From the NCBI GenBank assembly GCA_016219115.1, contig JACRCH010000123.1, positions 1 through 41,597 of the forward strand: DNA of 41,597 nt, in the 5' to 3' direction. The position numbers and the translations under genes are program-made. Origin of the DNA: Deltaproteobacteria bacterium (GTDB lineage Bacteria > Desulfobacterota > GWC2-55-46). Shown here piece after piece: positions 9,899 through 19,510 of this stretch; within the stretch, counting starts at the first letter, position 1; every line of letters begins with the position of its first letter. The notes below the pieces were generated by a model. The model saw nothing but the letters and a program-made list of their open reading frames with translations, was not told the DNA's origin and searched no databases.

Positions 9899-11005
9899 AT
9901 GAAGTTCACAATCGATAAGAGTAATTTCCTAAAGGTCCTTCAGAGGATCCAGGGGATAGTCGAGAAGAGAAACACGATGCCGATCCTTGCCAATGTGCTC
10001 ATCGAGGCCTCCGGCGGCAAGATCAACATATCGGCAACCGACCTTGAGGTCTTTATAAAGGACTCTTCCGTTGCCAACGTGACGGAAGAAGGCTCGGTGA
10101 CGGCAAACGCCAGAAAGTTATTCGAAATAGTAAAGGAGCTCCCTGATAACTCAATAGACATATCCAGGGGAAAGGATGAGAAGGTAACGGTAAAGGCCGG
10201 TAAAGCCAGGTTCAACATCATGGGGCTTCCTTCAAAGGATTTTCCGGTCTTCCCGGCGATAGACGACACGAAACTTGAGGCCGTGGAAAGCGAGAACCTC
10301 AAGGAGATGATAGACAAGACCTCTTTCGCCGTCTCAACAGACGAGACCCGTTACAACATAAACGGCTTTCTGCTTGAAAAAGAAGACACAAGGATAAGGA
10401 TGGTGGCCACGGACGGCCACAGACTCGCCTTTATCGAGAAGAAGGATATGAAGGGTGTCGCCTCCGCCGAAAAAGAAGGGGTCCTTCTGCCGAGAAAAGG
10501 CGTTATGGAGATGAGAAAGCTTCTCGATGAGAAGGAAGGGAGCTTTTTCCTGGGCGTTACTGAAAAGAGCGCCGTGATGAAAAAAGACGACACGATCATA
10601 AGCGTAAGGCTTTTAGAGGGAGAGTTCCCGGACTACAAGAAGGTGATACCCAAGGACAACGACAAAGAGGTTTTGGCCGACAGGTCAAACCTCCTCCATT
10701 CCCTCAAAAGGGTCTCCATCCTCTCTTCGGACAAGATAAAAGGCGTAAAGTTCATCTTTTCAAACTCGAACCTTACGGTATCCTCGTCAAGCCCGGATAT
10801 AGGCGAGGCCACCGAAGAGATAGACATTGAGTACGGCGGTGAGGATATCGAGATAGCCTTCAACGCCAGGTATTTTATAGACATGCTCGAGGCCGTCGCT
10901 GAAGATAAGGTAAGAATTGCCCTCAAGGACTCTTTAAGCCCCGGGTTCATAAGGCCGACGGGCAACGACGAGTACACCTATATCATAATGCCGATGAGGC
11001 TCTGA
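9899..11005 (+). CDS. dnaN: DNA polymerase III beta subunit (sliding clamp)
   Basis: 368 aa; MKFTIDKSNFLKVLQRIQGIVEKRNTMPILANVLIEA and C-terminal YIIMPMRL. Confidence 0.98.
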   Translation: MKFTIDKSNFLKVLQRIQGIVEKRNTMPILANVLIEASGGKINISATDLEVFIKDSSVANVTEEGSVTANARKLFEIVKELPDNSIDISRGKDEKVTVKAGKARFNIMGLPSKDFPVFPAIDDTKLEAVESENLKEMIDKTSFAVSTDETRYNINGFLLEKEDTRIRMVATDGHRLAFIEKKDMKGVASAEKEGVLLPRKGVMEMRKLLDEKEGSFFLGVTEKSAVMKKDDTIISVRLLEGEFPDYKKVIPKDNDKEVLADRSNLLHSLKRVSILSSDKIKGVKFIFSNSNLTVSSSSPDIGEATEEIDIEYGGEDIEIAFNARYFIDMLEAVAEDKVRIALKDSLSPGFIRPTGNDEYTYIIMPMRL

Positions 11006-11172
11006 CAGGACCGGGGCGGGTTTTCGTGAAGGTAGGCCCTTTCACCTTCCGGGGCTTAAGCGCGGGACCGAAACGACCGTTAAAAAAGCTTGACATTAAG
11101 GACTCCCTTGTGTCTAAATAACTATTTCGTTTTTAAAAAACGGAATAAAAAGTAAAAGCAGAGGAAATAGTC

Positions 11173-11325
11173 ATGAAGAGAACATTCCAGCCGAGCAAAA
11201 TAAAAAGATTGAGGACCCACGGCTTTTTAGTCAGGATGTCCACGAAGAACGGCAGGGCGGTAATAAACAGAAGAAGGGCAAAGGGCAGAAAGCGTCTTTC
11301 GGTAGGGATAAGCACCCCGAAGTAA
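11173..11325 (+). CDS. rpmH: 50S ribosomal protein L34 (absent from supplied ORF track)
   Basis: 50 aa: [50 protein letters not shown]; upstream gagg. Confidence 0.97.
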   Translation: MKRTFQPSKIKRLRTHGFLVRMSTKNGRAVINRRRAKGRKRLSVGISTPK

Positions 11326-11529
11326 GCTCCTGAAAAGACCGCTGAACCCTCCGGGGTATCTCCTTAAGCCTTCCCTCCCCCATCGATGGGAGAGGGCTCA
11401 AGTTGAAGCGGTATTGCCGGCAATACGCCACCTCAAGCTCTCTTTTTTACAGGCGGTCCGTGGTCCTGGGGTCACACAAACTCCCGGTCTTCCGGGCCGC
11501 TAAAATTTAAGGGGACAGGCGCGCTCCGA

Positions 11530-11895
11530 GTGGTTACAAACGGCAAAACGCAACCGGAAGCGGGTTTTTCCTTTGCCAAGGGCGAAAGGATACTCAAACC
11601 CGACGACTTCAGCCGGGTACGCAAGACCGGCAAAAGGGTCTCCACCAGAAGCCTCACCATCTATATACTTCCCACCGTATCGGGGGTAAGAAGGATCGGG
11701 CTCTCGGTAAGCTCCAGGGTCGGCAACGCCATTGTTCGTAACAGGATAAAGAGGCTGTTGAGGGAGGTCTTCAGGCTCAACAAAGACTCCTTCCCCCAAT
11801 CCTCCGACATCCTTGTATCTGTAAAGAGCACGGCCGGGATAAAAGACTTGAACGACTGTAAAAAAGAGTTGTCAAAGATATTCGTCTCCCCCTGA
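11530..11895 (+). CDS. rnpA: Ribonuclease P protein component
   Basis: VGNAIVRNRIKRLLREVFR motif; position between rpmH and yidD. Confidence 0.95.
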   Translation: MVTNGKTQPEAGFSFAKGERILKPDDFSRVRKTGKRVSTRSLTIYILPTVSGVRRIGLSVSSRVGNAIVRNRIKRLLREVFRLNKDSFPQSSDILVSVKSTAGIKDLNDCKKELSKIFVSP

Positions 11896-12000
11896 CAGTG
11901 TCTCCCAGAATAACAGGGCGCTGAAAGGTTTATCGGAGGAAACTTTCTGTAGAAAGGTTCCCCCAAGAGTCTTATCAGCGGTCTGTCAGGGCATCGGGGA

Positions 12001-12261
12001 GTGATGATAAAGAAATTTCTGATGTCGCTCATATTTCTTTACAAGAGGCTGGTCTCTCCCGTCCTGCCGCCCGCCTGCAGGTTCCACCCGAGCTGTTCGG
12101 AATACGCCTATGGGGCCATAGAGGGCCACGGAGCGCTCAAGGGGACCTACCTCGCCGTCAGGAGGGTTTTGAGGTGCCACCCTTACCACCCCGGCGGATA
12201 CGACCCAGTGCCGCACCATGAACGCTTTAATGTGCGTATGCCGTTAAAAAAACAAGAATAG
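12001..12261 (+). CDS. yidD: Membrane protein insertion efficiency factor YidD
   Basis: [54 protein letters not shown]. Confidence 0.96.
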   Translation: MMIKKFLMSLIFLYKRLVSPVLPPACRFHPSCSEYAYGAIEGHGALKGTYLAVRRVLRCHPYHPGGYDPVPHHERFNVRMPLKKQE

Positions 12262-12274
12262 GTAGAGTGTTTAA

Positions 12275-13849
12275 ATGGATAAGAGAGTATTGATAGCCGT
12301 AATACTTTCCGTGGGTATACTTTTCTTCTACCCATACATAATACAGAAGATATATCCGCCGCAAAAACCCAGGGCAGTCCAGCAGGAGGCCGCTGTCAAG
12401 GCCCCGGAATCCGGCGCCCCGGTTTCGGCCGGTCATAGTGCCTCCGTGAGCGCGCCTGCGGTAAAAGAAGACCTCACGACGGTTGAGACACCGCTCTTCA
12501 AGGCGGTATTCACAAGTGCGGGCGGCGGGGTCAAGAGCTTCGAGCTTAAAAGATACAGAGCGGCCCTCAAGGCGGACGCCCCCGTAGAGAACATCGCCAA
12601 TACGGTTGCCCTCTCCAGCTCTTTTAAGACCCATATAACCTCAAACGGGGTCTCCGAGTCTGTGGCCTTCCGTCCTTCCTCTACGGGGCTTGTCCTCAAG
12701 GACAAGGATACGGCCGAGCTTATCTACGCCGGGGTGGCCAAAAGCGGGCTCAAGGTGGAAAAGAAATATGTCTTTACCGCCGGGAGCTACCTGATACATA
12801 CGGAGCTTAAGATAGACAACCCCTCGGCAAATCCTTTCGCTGGAAGGGCCGATATAACGCTGGTCTCCAACCTGGCCGGCAAGGACGCCTCCGGCTATCA
12901 CACGGGCCCTATCGTAGACACGAAGGACAAGCTTATAAGGCAGGGCGAGAAAGAGGCCCTGAAATCCGGCTCGGAGAAGCTCAAGTGGATAGGCCTTGAG
13001 GACAAGTACTTTTTGTCCGCCATCATCCCCAGGACCGACACGGAGGTCACCTGGGCGGCCGAGATACCGGCCGAGAAGTCTTCGACGGTGTCGGTCCAGG
13101 TCCCTCTGAACCTCGCCCCCGGCGCCGTTGCCGCGTACAGCTACAACACGTTCCTCGGCCCCAAGGAGTACGACCTTCTTGTAAAGCAGAACATAGGCCT
13201 TGAGGAGGCGATAGAGTTCGGCTGGTTCGGCTTCATGGCCAAGCCGCTGCTCGTGGTACTGAACTTCTTCCAGAGGTACTTCGGCAATTACGGTATCGCC
13301 ATCATCGTCATCACTGTCATCATAAAGATACTCTTCTATCCCCTCACCAAGCACAGCCTGAAGTCGATGAAGGAGATGCAGAAGATCCAGCCCCAGCTTG
13401 CCGCGTTGAAGGAAAAGTACAAGGACAACAAGGAAAAGCTAAACAAGGAGATGATGGAGCTTTACAAGAGGTACAAGATCAACCCGGTCGGCGGGTGCCT
13501 GCCGATGGTGCTTCAGATACCGGTCTTCATCGCCCTCTACGAGGTGCTCTATGTGGCTATCGAGCTGAGGCACGCGCCGCTGTTCCTCTGGATAAAGGAC
13601 CTCTCGGACAAGGACCCGTACTACATAACGCCTATCGTCATGGGCGCCACCATGTTCATACAGCAGAAGATGACGCCCTCGACAGTCGACCCGAGTCAGG
13701 CGAAGATCATGCTCATCATGCCCATAATCTTCACATTCATGTTCCTGAATTTCCCATCGGGACTCGTAATCTACTGGCTTGTCAATAACGTCCTTTCGAT
13801 AGCCCAGCAGTACTACATACAGAGGACCCCGTCGCCCGCTAAAGCCTGA
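12275..13849 (+). CDS. yidC: Membrane protein insertase YidC
   Basis: 524 aa; N-terminal TM and periplasmic domain; MKEMQKIQPQLAALKEKYKDNKEKLNKEMMELYKRYKINPVGGCLPMVLQIPVFIALY. Confidence 0.97.
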   Translation: MDKRVLIAVILSVGILFFYPYIIQKIYPPQKPRAVQQEAAVKAPESGAPVSAGHSASVSAPAVKEDLTTVETPLFKAVFTSAGGGVKSFELKRYRAALKADAPVENIANTVALSSSFKTHITSNGVSESVAFRPSSTGLVLKDKDTAELIYAGVAKSGLKVEKKYVFTAGSYLIHTELKIDNPSANPFAGRADITLVSNLAGKDASGYHTGPIVDTKDKLIRQGEKEALKSGSEKLKWIGLEDKYFLSAIIPRTDTEVTWAAEIPAEKSSTVSVQVPLNLAPGAVAAYSYNTFLGPKEYDLLVKQNIGLEEAIEFGWFGFMAKPLLVVLNFFQRYFGNYGIAIIVITVIIKILFYPLTKHSLKSMKEMQKIQPQLAALKEKYKDNKEKLNKEMMELYKRYKINPVGGCLPMVLQIPVFIALYEVLYVAIELRHAPLFLWIKDLSDKDPYYITPIVMGATMFIQQKMTPSTVDPSQAKIMLIMPIIFTFMFLNFPSGLVIYWLVNNVLSIAQQYYIQRTPSPAKA

Positions 13850-13854
13850 GATAT

Positions 13855-13890
13855 CCTCCGGGGAACTTTCTGAAGAAAGTTCCCCGGAGG
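13855..13890. terminator. Long perfect hairpin downstream of yidC
   Basis: cctccggggaactttc tgaa gaaagttccccggagg, 16-bp stem followed by aattctttt. Confidence 0.75.
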
Positions 13891-13994
13891 AATTCTTTTC
13901 CTGAAACCGCGTTCTCAAATTATAATGGACGGCATAATGAAACCTTTTAGCGGCTTTTTTCAGTGGAATAAACGCCGCTGAAAATCAACGGCCC

Positions 13995-14030
13995 GTGCCG
14001 CGCTTAATTCAACCCGAAGGAAATATTAAA
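13995..14030 (+). repeat. Truncated family A repeat (3' end only) immediately upstream of mnmE
   Basis: gtgccgcgcttaattcaacccgaaggaaatattaaaa, identical to the 3' end of family A. Confidence 0.85.
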
Positions 14031-14040
14031 AGGCTCGATA

Positions 14041-15422
14041 TGAAGGACCTTGATACCATAGCGGCTGTTGCCACGCCCTGGGGAGAAGGCGGCGTGGGGG
14101 TGTTGCGCGTGAGCGGCCCCGGGGCCTTGAGCGCGGCGCTTGCGCTCTTCAAGCCTGCCCCGCGCGGTGACATCCTGGACAGGTACCTGCACTACGGCCG
14201 GATAACCGACGGACACAACGATATAGACATCGGCTTTCTCGTGTTCATGAGGGGGCCCCGTTCTTATACGGGCGAGGATGTAGCGGAGCTTCATTGCCAC
14301 GGCGGGCCGCTTATATTGAAGAAGGTGCTCGAAGCGCTCGTTGACAACGGGGCGCGCCTGGCAGGACCCGGCGAGTTTACCAGGAGGGCCTTTTTAAACG
14401 GGAAGCTCGATCTCGCGCAGGCCGAGGCGGTCTCGGACATCATAAGGGCGGAGACCGAGCTCTCTTTGAGCGGCGCCAGGGGCAGGCTTGAGGGCGGGCT
14501 CTCAAAGAGAGTAAACGCCATAAAAGAACTGCTCGTCTCTTTGCTCGTCCACATGGAGGCAGAGCTCGATTTTGCGGAAGACGAGGTAGACGCCCTTCCG
14601 GCGGATGAGACATTAAAGGTGCTTGAAGAGGCCGGTGCTTCGATAAAGAGCCTTGTAGCTACCTATGAGGAGGGCAAGGCCTTGAGGGACGGGGTAGGCG
14701 TGCTTATACTCGGTAGGCCCAATGTCGGAAAATCGAGCCTCCTGAATATTCTCTTAAAAGAAGAGCGGGCCATAGTGACGCCGCATCCGGGGACCACGCG
14801 CGATGTCATCGAAGAGGTCGTCAATATCCGGGGTATTCCGGTGCGCCTCATGGACACGGCGGGGCTCTGCGATGCAGCGGACCATGTGGAAGCCATCGGG
14901 GTGAGGCTCGCCAGGGAGAGGATCACTCAGGCCGCCCTGATACTCTTCGTTGTGGACTCAACGGCGGACTCTTACGAAGAGGATATAAAACTCCTGGAGT
15001 GCGCCGATGGCAAGAAGGTCCTTATAATCGCCAACAAGACCGACCTCGCGAAAGAGAAGAACCTTGAAGCGGTCAAAGTCTCTTTCGGCGCCCGCAAACG
15101 GATCTTCATCTCCGCCCTCCTGTCCGACGGCATAGAGGAGTTAAAGGACAGGATCTACGAGGAGGCGGTGGGCCGCGCCTGCGGCGTCAAGGGCGAGGCC
15201 TCCGAGGGCGAGCTCATAGTATCGCTCAGACACAAGAGCTCGCTTATGAATTCCCTTGAAGGCATAGAACGGACGAGGGACGCAGTCGTGAACGGCGCCG
15301 CGAAGGAGCTTATCGCGACGGATCTGAGGTGGTCGGTAGACAGGCTTGGCGAGATAACCGGCGAGACGACTACCGAAGAGATTCTCGATAAGATATTCGG
15401 CTCATTCTGCATCGGAAAGTAA
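14041..15422 (+). CDS. mnmE: tRNA modification GTPase MnmE
   Basis: LGRPNVGKSSLLNILLKEERAIVTPHPGTTRD and C-terminal FGSFCIGK; start chosen at ATG 14041 because the ORF extension to 13995 is repeat sequence. Confidence 0.96.
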
Positions 15423-15450
15423 GACACAAAAGGCATCAGGGAGGTTAAGC

Positions 15451-15861
15451 TTGAAGAGGTTGTTGACAGCGGTTGCTATGGCTATTTTGTTTTCGGGTCC
15501 GGTAGGACCGTAGGAAGGTATTTGTGCTTCCGAAAAACCCGGCGTGCAGGCAAAAAATGAAGTAAAGTTTGAGAAGAGAAGCGATGTCTGCATGGTGACG
15601 AACATGGTCCCCGGAGACCGGCCCATGTTCCCGGTCGAGGTAGCGGGCAAGACCTACTACGGGTGCTGCCCGGTTTGCGTAAGAAGGATCAAGGAAGAGA
15701 GGGCGGTCCGTTACACCGTAGACCCGGTGACGAAGCGCGAGGTCGACAAGGCAGATGCCTTCATCGTAGCCGGGCCCGACAAAAAGGCCATCTACTTCGA
15801 GTCCGAACAGACGGCTGGAAAGTATCAGGCGCTCTCGGCCTCCAAAAAGATAAGACAGTAA
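15451..15861 (+). pseudogene. Secreted TRASH/YHS-like metal-binding protein ORF interrupted by an in-frame TAG at 15511-15513
   Basis: GGGAGG, then TTG start giving (M)KRLLTAVAMAILFSGPVGP-TAG-EGICASEKPGVQAKNEVKFEKRSDVCMVTNM..GKTYYGCCPVCVRRIKEE; signal peptide and mature part share one frame. Confidence 0.65.
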
Positions 15862-16027
15862 GAAGATTTTATCTGAGGGCTTCGTAAAAAGGGCCCTCAC
15901 CTCACCTTTTCTTTTAATCCGCCGTGCGCCAGGACCGTGCGGTCGGCAATTTCCAAACGAAATGCACCTTGCCTGTCTGCTCCGCGGATTATCCAAAGTT
16001 TTTGATCCGCCGTACGCCAGTACTTTT

Positions 16028-16110
16028 GCGGGTTCAGATTTGAAATCTGAACCCTATAAATTTTGTGGTAATTACGAATATCCAGGTTCAATTTGCAAAA
16101 TTGAACCTGC
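16028..16110. repeat. Two adjacent GGTTCA..TGAACC palindromes
   Basis: gggttcagatttgaaatctgaaccct and caggttcaatttgcaaaattgaacctg; related copy at 23194-23230. Confidence 0.85.
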
Positions 16111-16315
16111 GTTCAGGGAAGCATCGTTGAGCCTTAGCTCTCAAGAACGCCCGGCAGGGCGTAAAAACTCTGCAGCTAAGAAAGACGAATATCCAACAGT
16201 CAATCTTTTTCTCAGAAATCTTTAATCCTAACAACTCCCTGAATGTGAGGACTCGTAGGTGTAATACTTAAACTCCGCTTCAGCCCGTCCTTCTTCATTT
16301 TTAATCCACTGACGC

Positions 16316-17305
16316 CTACGCTTCCCGGTACTGCCAGAAGCTCTCGGCCTCCTCCACGTCCTTCTTGCTGCCGATGATGAGCGGCACCCTCTGGTGGAGT
16401 TTCTCCGGCACTATGTCGAGTATCCGTTTGTCCCCCGTGGAGGCCTTGCCCCCTGCCTGCTCGACGATGAAAGAGAGCGGGTTGGCCTCATAGAGGAGAC
16501 GGAGTTTCCCGTTTATCGATTTCCTGTCCGCCGGATAGAGGAAGACCCCGCCCTTTAAGAGGTTACGGTGGAAGTCGGCCACGAGCGAGCCGACATAGCG
16601 GGCGGTGTAGTTTTTTTCGTCGTTCTTTAGCTTTTCGATATACAGGCTGGTGCCCGGGAGCCAGTGCCTGGAGTTGCCCTCGTTGATGGAGTATATCTTG
16701 CCCCTCTCCGGGATCCGGATGTTCTCGTGCGAGAGCAGGAACTCCCCTACGTTCGGATCGAGCGTGAAACCGTGCACGCCGTGGCCCGTGGTGTAGACGA
16801 ACATGGTTGATGAGCTGTAGAGTATATACCCGGCGCAGACCTGTTCGACCCCGGCCTTGAGGAAGTCCTTTTCGGTAAGGTCGCATTCAGGGTTGCATTT
16901 CAGGATGGAGAATATAGTGCCGACGCTTATGTTTACATCGATGTTCGATGAGCCGTCCAGCGGGTCGAAGAGCAGGAGGTACTTGCCCCTTGGGTACCTG
17001 GGGTCTACCTTTATAATCTCGTCGATCTCCTCGGAGGCCATGCCCGAGAGGTGCCCGCCGTGCTCCATCGTCTTTATGAACATGGAGTTGGCGTACTCAT
17101 CGAGCTTCTGCACCTCTTCGCCGTGGACGTTCTGGTTGCCGGCCGCGCCGAGGATGTCGATGAGCCCCGCCCTGTTGACCTCACGGGAGATTATCTTGGC
17201 CGCTACCACGAGGTCTGAAAAGAACGCGGTAAAGTTGCCTTTCGAGCCCGGAACTCGTCTTTGTTCCTCGAGCAGGAACTTGGTTAAGGTCATCCCTATA
17301 TTCAT
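16316..17305 (-). CDS. fbp: Class I fructose-1,6-bisphosphatase
   Basis: 329 aa; LLLFDPLDGSSNIDVNISVGTIFSI and GGVFLYPADR motifs. Confidence 0.96.
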   Translation of the reverse strand: MNIGMTLTKFLLEEQRRVPGSKGNFTAFFSDLVVAAKIISREVNRAGLIDILGAAGNQNVHGEEVQKLDEYANSMFIKTMEHGGHLSGMASEEIDEIIKVDPRYPRGKYLLLFDPLDGSSNIDVNISVGTIFSILKCNPECDLTEKDFLKAGVEQVCAGYILYSSSTMFVYTTGHGVHGFTLDPNVGEFLLSHENIRIPERGKIYSINEGNSRHWLPGTSLYIEKLKNDEKNYTARYVGSLVADFHRNLLKGGVFLYPADRKSINGKLRLLYEANPLSFIVEQAGGKASTGDKRILDIVPEKLHQRVPLIIGSKKDVEEAESFWQYREA

Positions 17306-17478
17306 GGCGTCTCCTTTGCGTGATAATAAAAGACCTCAACGGATGCCCGCCGCCCCATAAGCTGGCAAAGAGCGAGCCGTAAAAATGACAATCGCCTTAC
17401 CGTGAAGAACCCGGTCATAAACGCTTGGTTCCTCGCTCGCCGAACTCACGACGCTTAAAGACCGTATCCGGGTATGGT

Positions 17479-17688
17479 GAACCACCCCGCTGGCAAGGCT
17501 TGCGGGGTACCCAAAGAGAGATCTGTTTTTATATACGCGGCAAGCCGCGCTTAATTAAAATGCTCCGCCATAAATGACGGAGAATTTTGATGGTATGGAA
17601 GGTCATTTGTATTTGCCAGCCTTGACCCGCCGCTAAAGCGACGGGATTGCGGAGTGGCACACCCATTCAACCCGAAGGAAATATTAAA
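17479..17688 (+). repeat. Family A repeat interrupted by 111-bp module B (17557-17667)
   Basis: Left part matches 20685-20757; module B splits ..gcgcttaatt / caacccgaaggaaatattaaa. Confidence 0.93.
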
Positions 17689-17837
17689 TCCCCCGGATAG
17701 TCTTGCCGCAGGTGCGGTGGATGGAGTCAGGCAGGAGTCTTTTAACCTATTTCACGCAAAAAAGCACCAATTTTCAAAGCCCGTTGAGTTGATAAACCAA
17801 CGGCTTCGGGAAGACGGATTACCCGGCGGCCAGATCG

Positions 17838-18518
17838 TCAATAGACCCCGGTTTTTGAGGAGAGTCTTGGAAACTCGAAGTTTTTAAGCTCCTCGACCTC
17901 GAAGAGCCCCGGGTATTTAGCGTCCTCGAGGAGTATCTTTCTGACATTGCCCTGCCAGAGCGAGATAAACAAGTCCTTCTGTTCTTTCGTGGCTACACCT
18001 CTTAGCACGAGCGGCACAAGGTCGTTCATCCTCGGGTCGCCCGAAAGCGCCTGAGGGTTGTAAGTGACCTTGACTGTTTTTCCGTTGTCTTCCCTCTGGA
18101 AGATGTAGGTGTTGAACTGCATGTCTTCAGAGTCGAAGAAGAGTTTGTTGTCCCTGCCGTGTCTGCCGCCGAGGCCCTTGAAGCCTGTCACGCCGGCGGC
18201 CCCGGTTATAAGGGAGATGACTTGGGATTGGGGTCCGTAGGCGAGGTCCGTCGGCCCGCCTTTTATTAAGACCTTTATCTGGCCCCTTGTGGGGAGCTCA
18301 TCCCCGTAGAGGGCTTTAAGCGCCTTTGCCGTTACCTTATAGGCCCCTGAGACCGCCGGGCAGGAATGACCGGCCAGGAGCACCGCGTCGGTGTAGTTGA
18401 AGACAAACGGTTCTCCTTCGTCCTGCGCCCCGAGTATGTAGGCTAACGGGTCTTTGAGCTTTATCGGCTCGATCTCCTCAAAGAAATCCTGACGCCACGC
18501 GGTTGTCTGCTTTGCCAT
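17838..18518 (-). CDS. FmdE-like domain protein
   Basis: ~226 aa; GHSCPAVSGAYKVTAKALKALYG resembles the FmdE GHxCPG motif; RBS aggag before MAKQTTAW. Confidence 0.6.
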   Translation of the reverse strand: MAKQTTAWRQDFFEEIEPIKLKDPLAYILGAQDEGEPFVFNYTDAVLLAGHSCPAVSGAYKVTAKALKALYGDELPTRGQIKVLIKGGPTDLAYGPQSQVISLITGAAGVTGFKGLGGRHGRDNKLFFDSEDMQFNTYIFQREDNGKTVKVTYNPQALSGDPRMNDLVPLVLRGVATKEQKDLFISLWQGNVRKILLEDAKYPGLFEVEELKNFEFPRLSSKTGVY

Positions 18519-18578
18519 AACATAAACTCCTGATATTTTCACTCTAAAGGTTAGTAGTAAAAGAAGGAAGTATATCTG

Positions 18579-18621
18579 ACAGGATGCTGAAAAAGTCCTT
18601 CCCGGATTTTTTCAGCCACGA
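18579..18621. repeat. CTGAAAAAGTCC..GGA(C/T)TTTTTCAG inverted repeat
   Basis: acaggatgctgaaaaagtccttcccggattttttcagccacgac, near-identical at 41067-41107. Confidence 0.85.
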
Positions 18622-19222
18622 CCGGCTAAACTCATCTGTAGATATTCTCTTTTTGACATAGCCACGATAGCATTTCCCTTTCCGCTTTTCCAGGCGTTGC
18701 ACTTCGTTATTGAACCTGCGATATTAAAAAAGTATAGCAGTTTTTCCGGCCTCCTCACCTTTCACCTCCTTAACTTTTTTGAATTTCATCCGAAGAGATT
18801 ATTAAGTTTACTTAAACGCTTATTCGCCGAAGCCTGGCTATCGAGCAGTTTGTGAAAAATTTACCGGTTGCTCCCCGCGGTCTGCCGCTGATAGGTTTCA
18901 TTGAGATTTATCTGCGCTATTTTTGCAGATGTTAAAACTGCTGTCACTGATAAATATCTGCTTTTCTGATTTTTTATCGAGGGGTTTTTGAGAAGAGCAA
19001 CAAAGCCCGTAGCCAAACCGGAGAAAGCATACCAGAATGATGCCACCCGCTCGCCAGACCGGAATTTAAAATAATCCAAAAAAATGTAAAGATTTTGCTT
19101 GACGAAAGTTAAATTTACTGATAAACATAAATTTAAACTTGTCTCTAGTCCATTTTTAACCTTAGCATAAGCTTTAATAACGAATTTTACATCGTTTTCA
19201 TATATATGGGAGCAAACACAAG

Positions 19223-19492
19223 GTGGGAATCAGAACACCAGAACTATTGGCCAAGATCGATATTCCAAGACAAAAGCTTTATTATCTTGAGCAAAAAGGC
19301 TTTATCAGCCCAAAAAAGACCGTAATCGGCGAAAAGGAGTTCAGGGAGTACTCCGAGGAGGATGTAAAAAAGGTCGAATACATCTGGAAATACCTCAAAA
19401 AGGGCTTTAAATATAAGATAGCTTACGCAAAGGCGATGGAAGAGTTGGCGAGTCCGCAGTTGGTCTTCACAAAAACAGAAAAGCCCGCATAA
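19223..19492 (+). CDS. MerR-family transcriptional regulator
   Basis: 89 aa with MerR HTH: IDIPRQKLYYLEQKGFISPKKT..FREYSEEDVKKVEYIWKYLKKGF. Confidence 0.8.
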   Translation: MGIRTPELLAKIDIPRQKLYYLEQKGFISPKKTVIGEKEFREYSEEDVKKVEYIWKYLKKGFKYKIAYAKAMEELASPQLVFTKTEKPA

Positions 19493-19510
19493 AAGGGTAG
19501 GAGGAAACAG

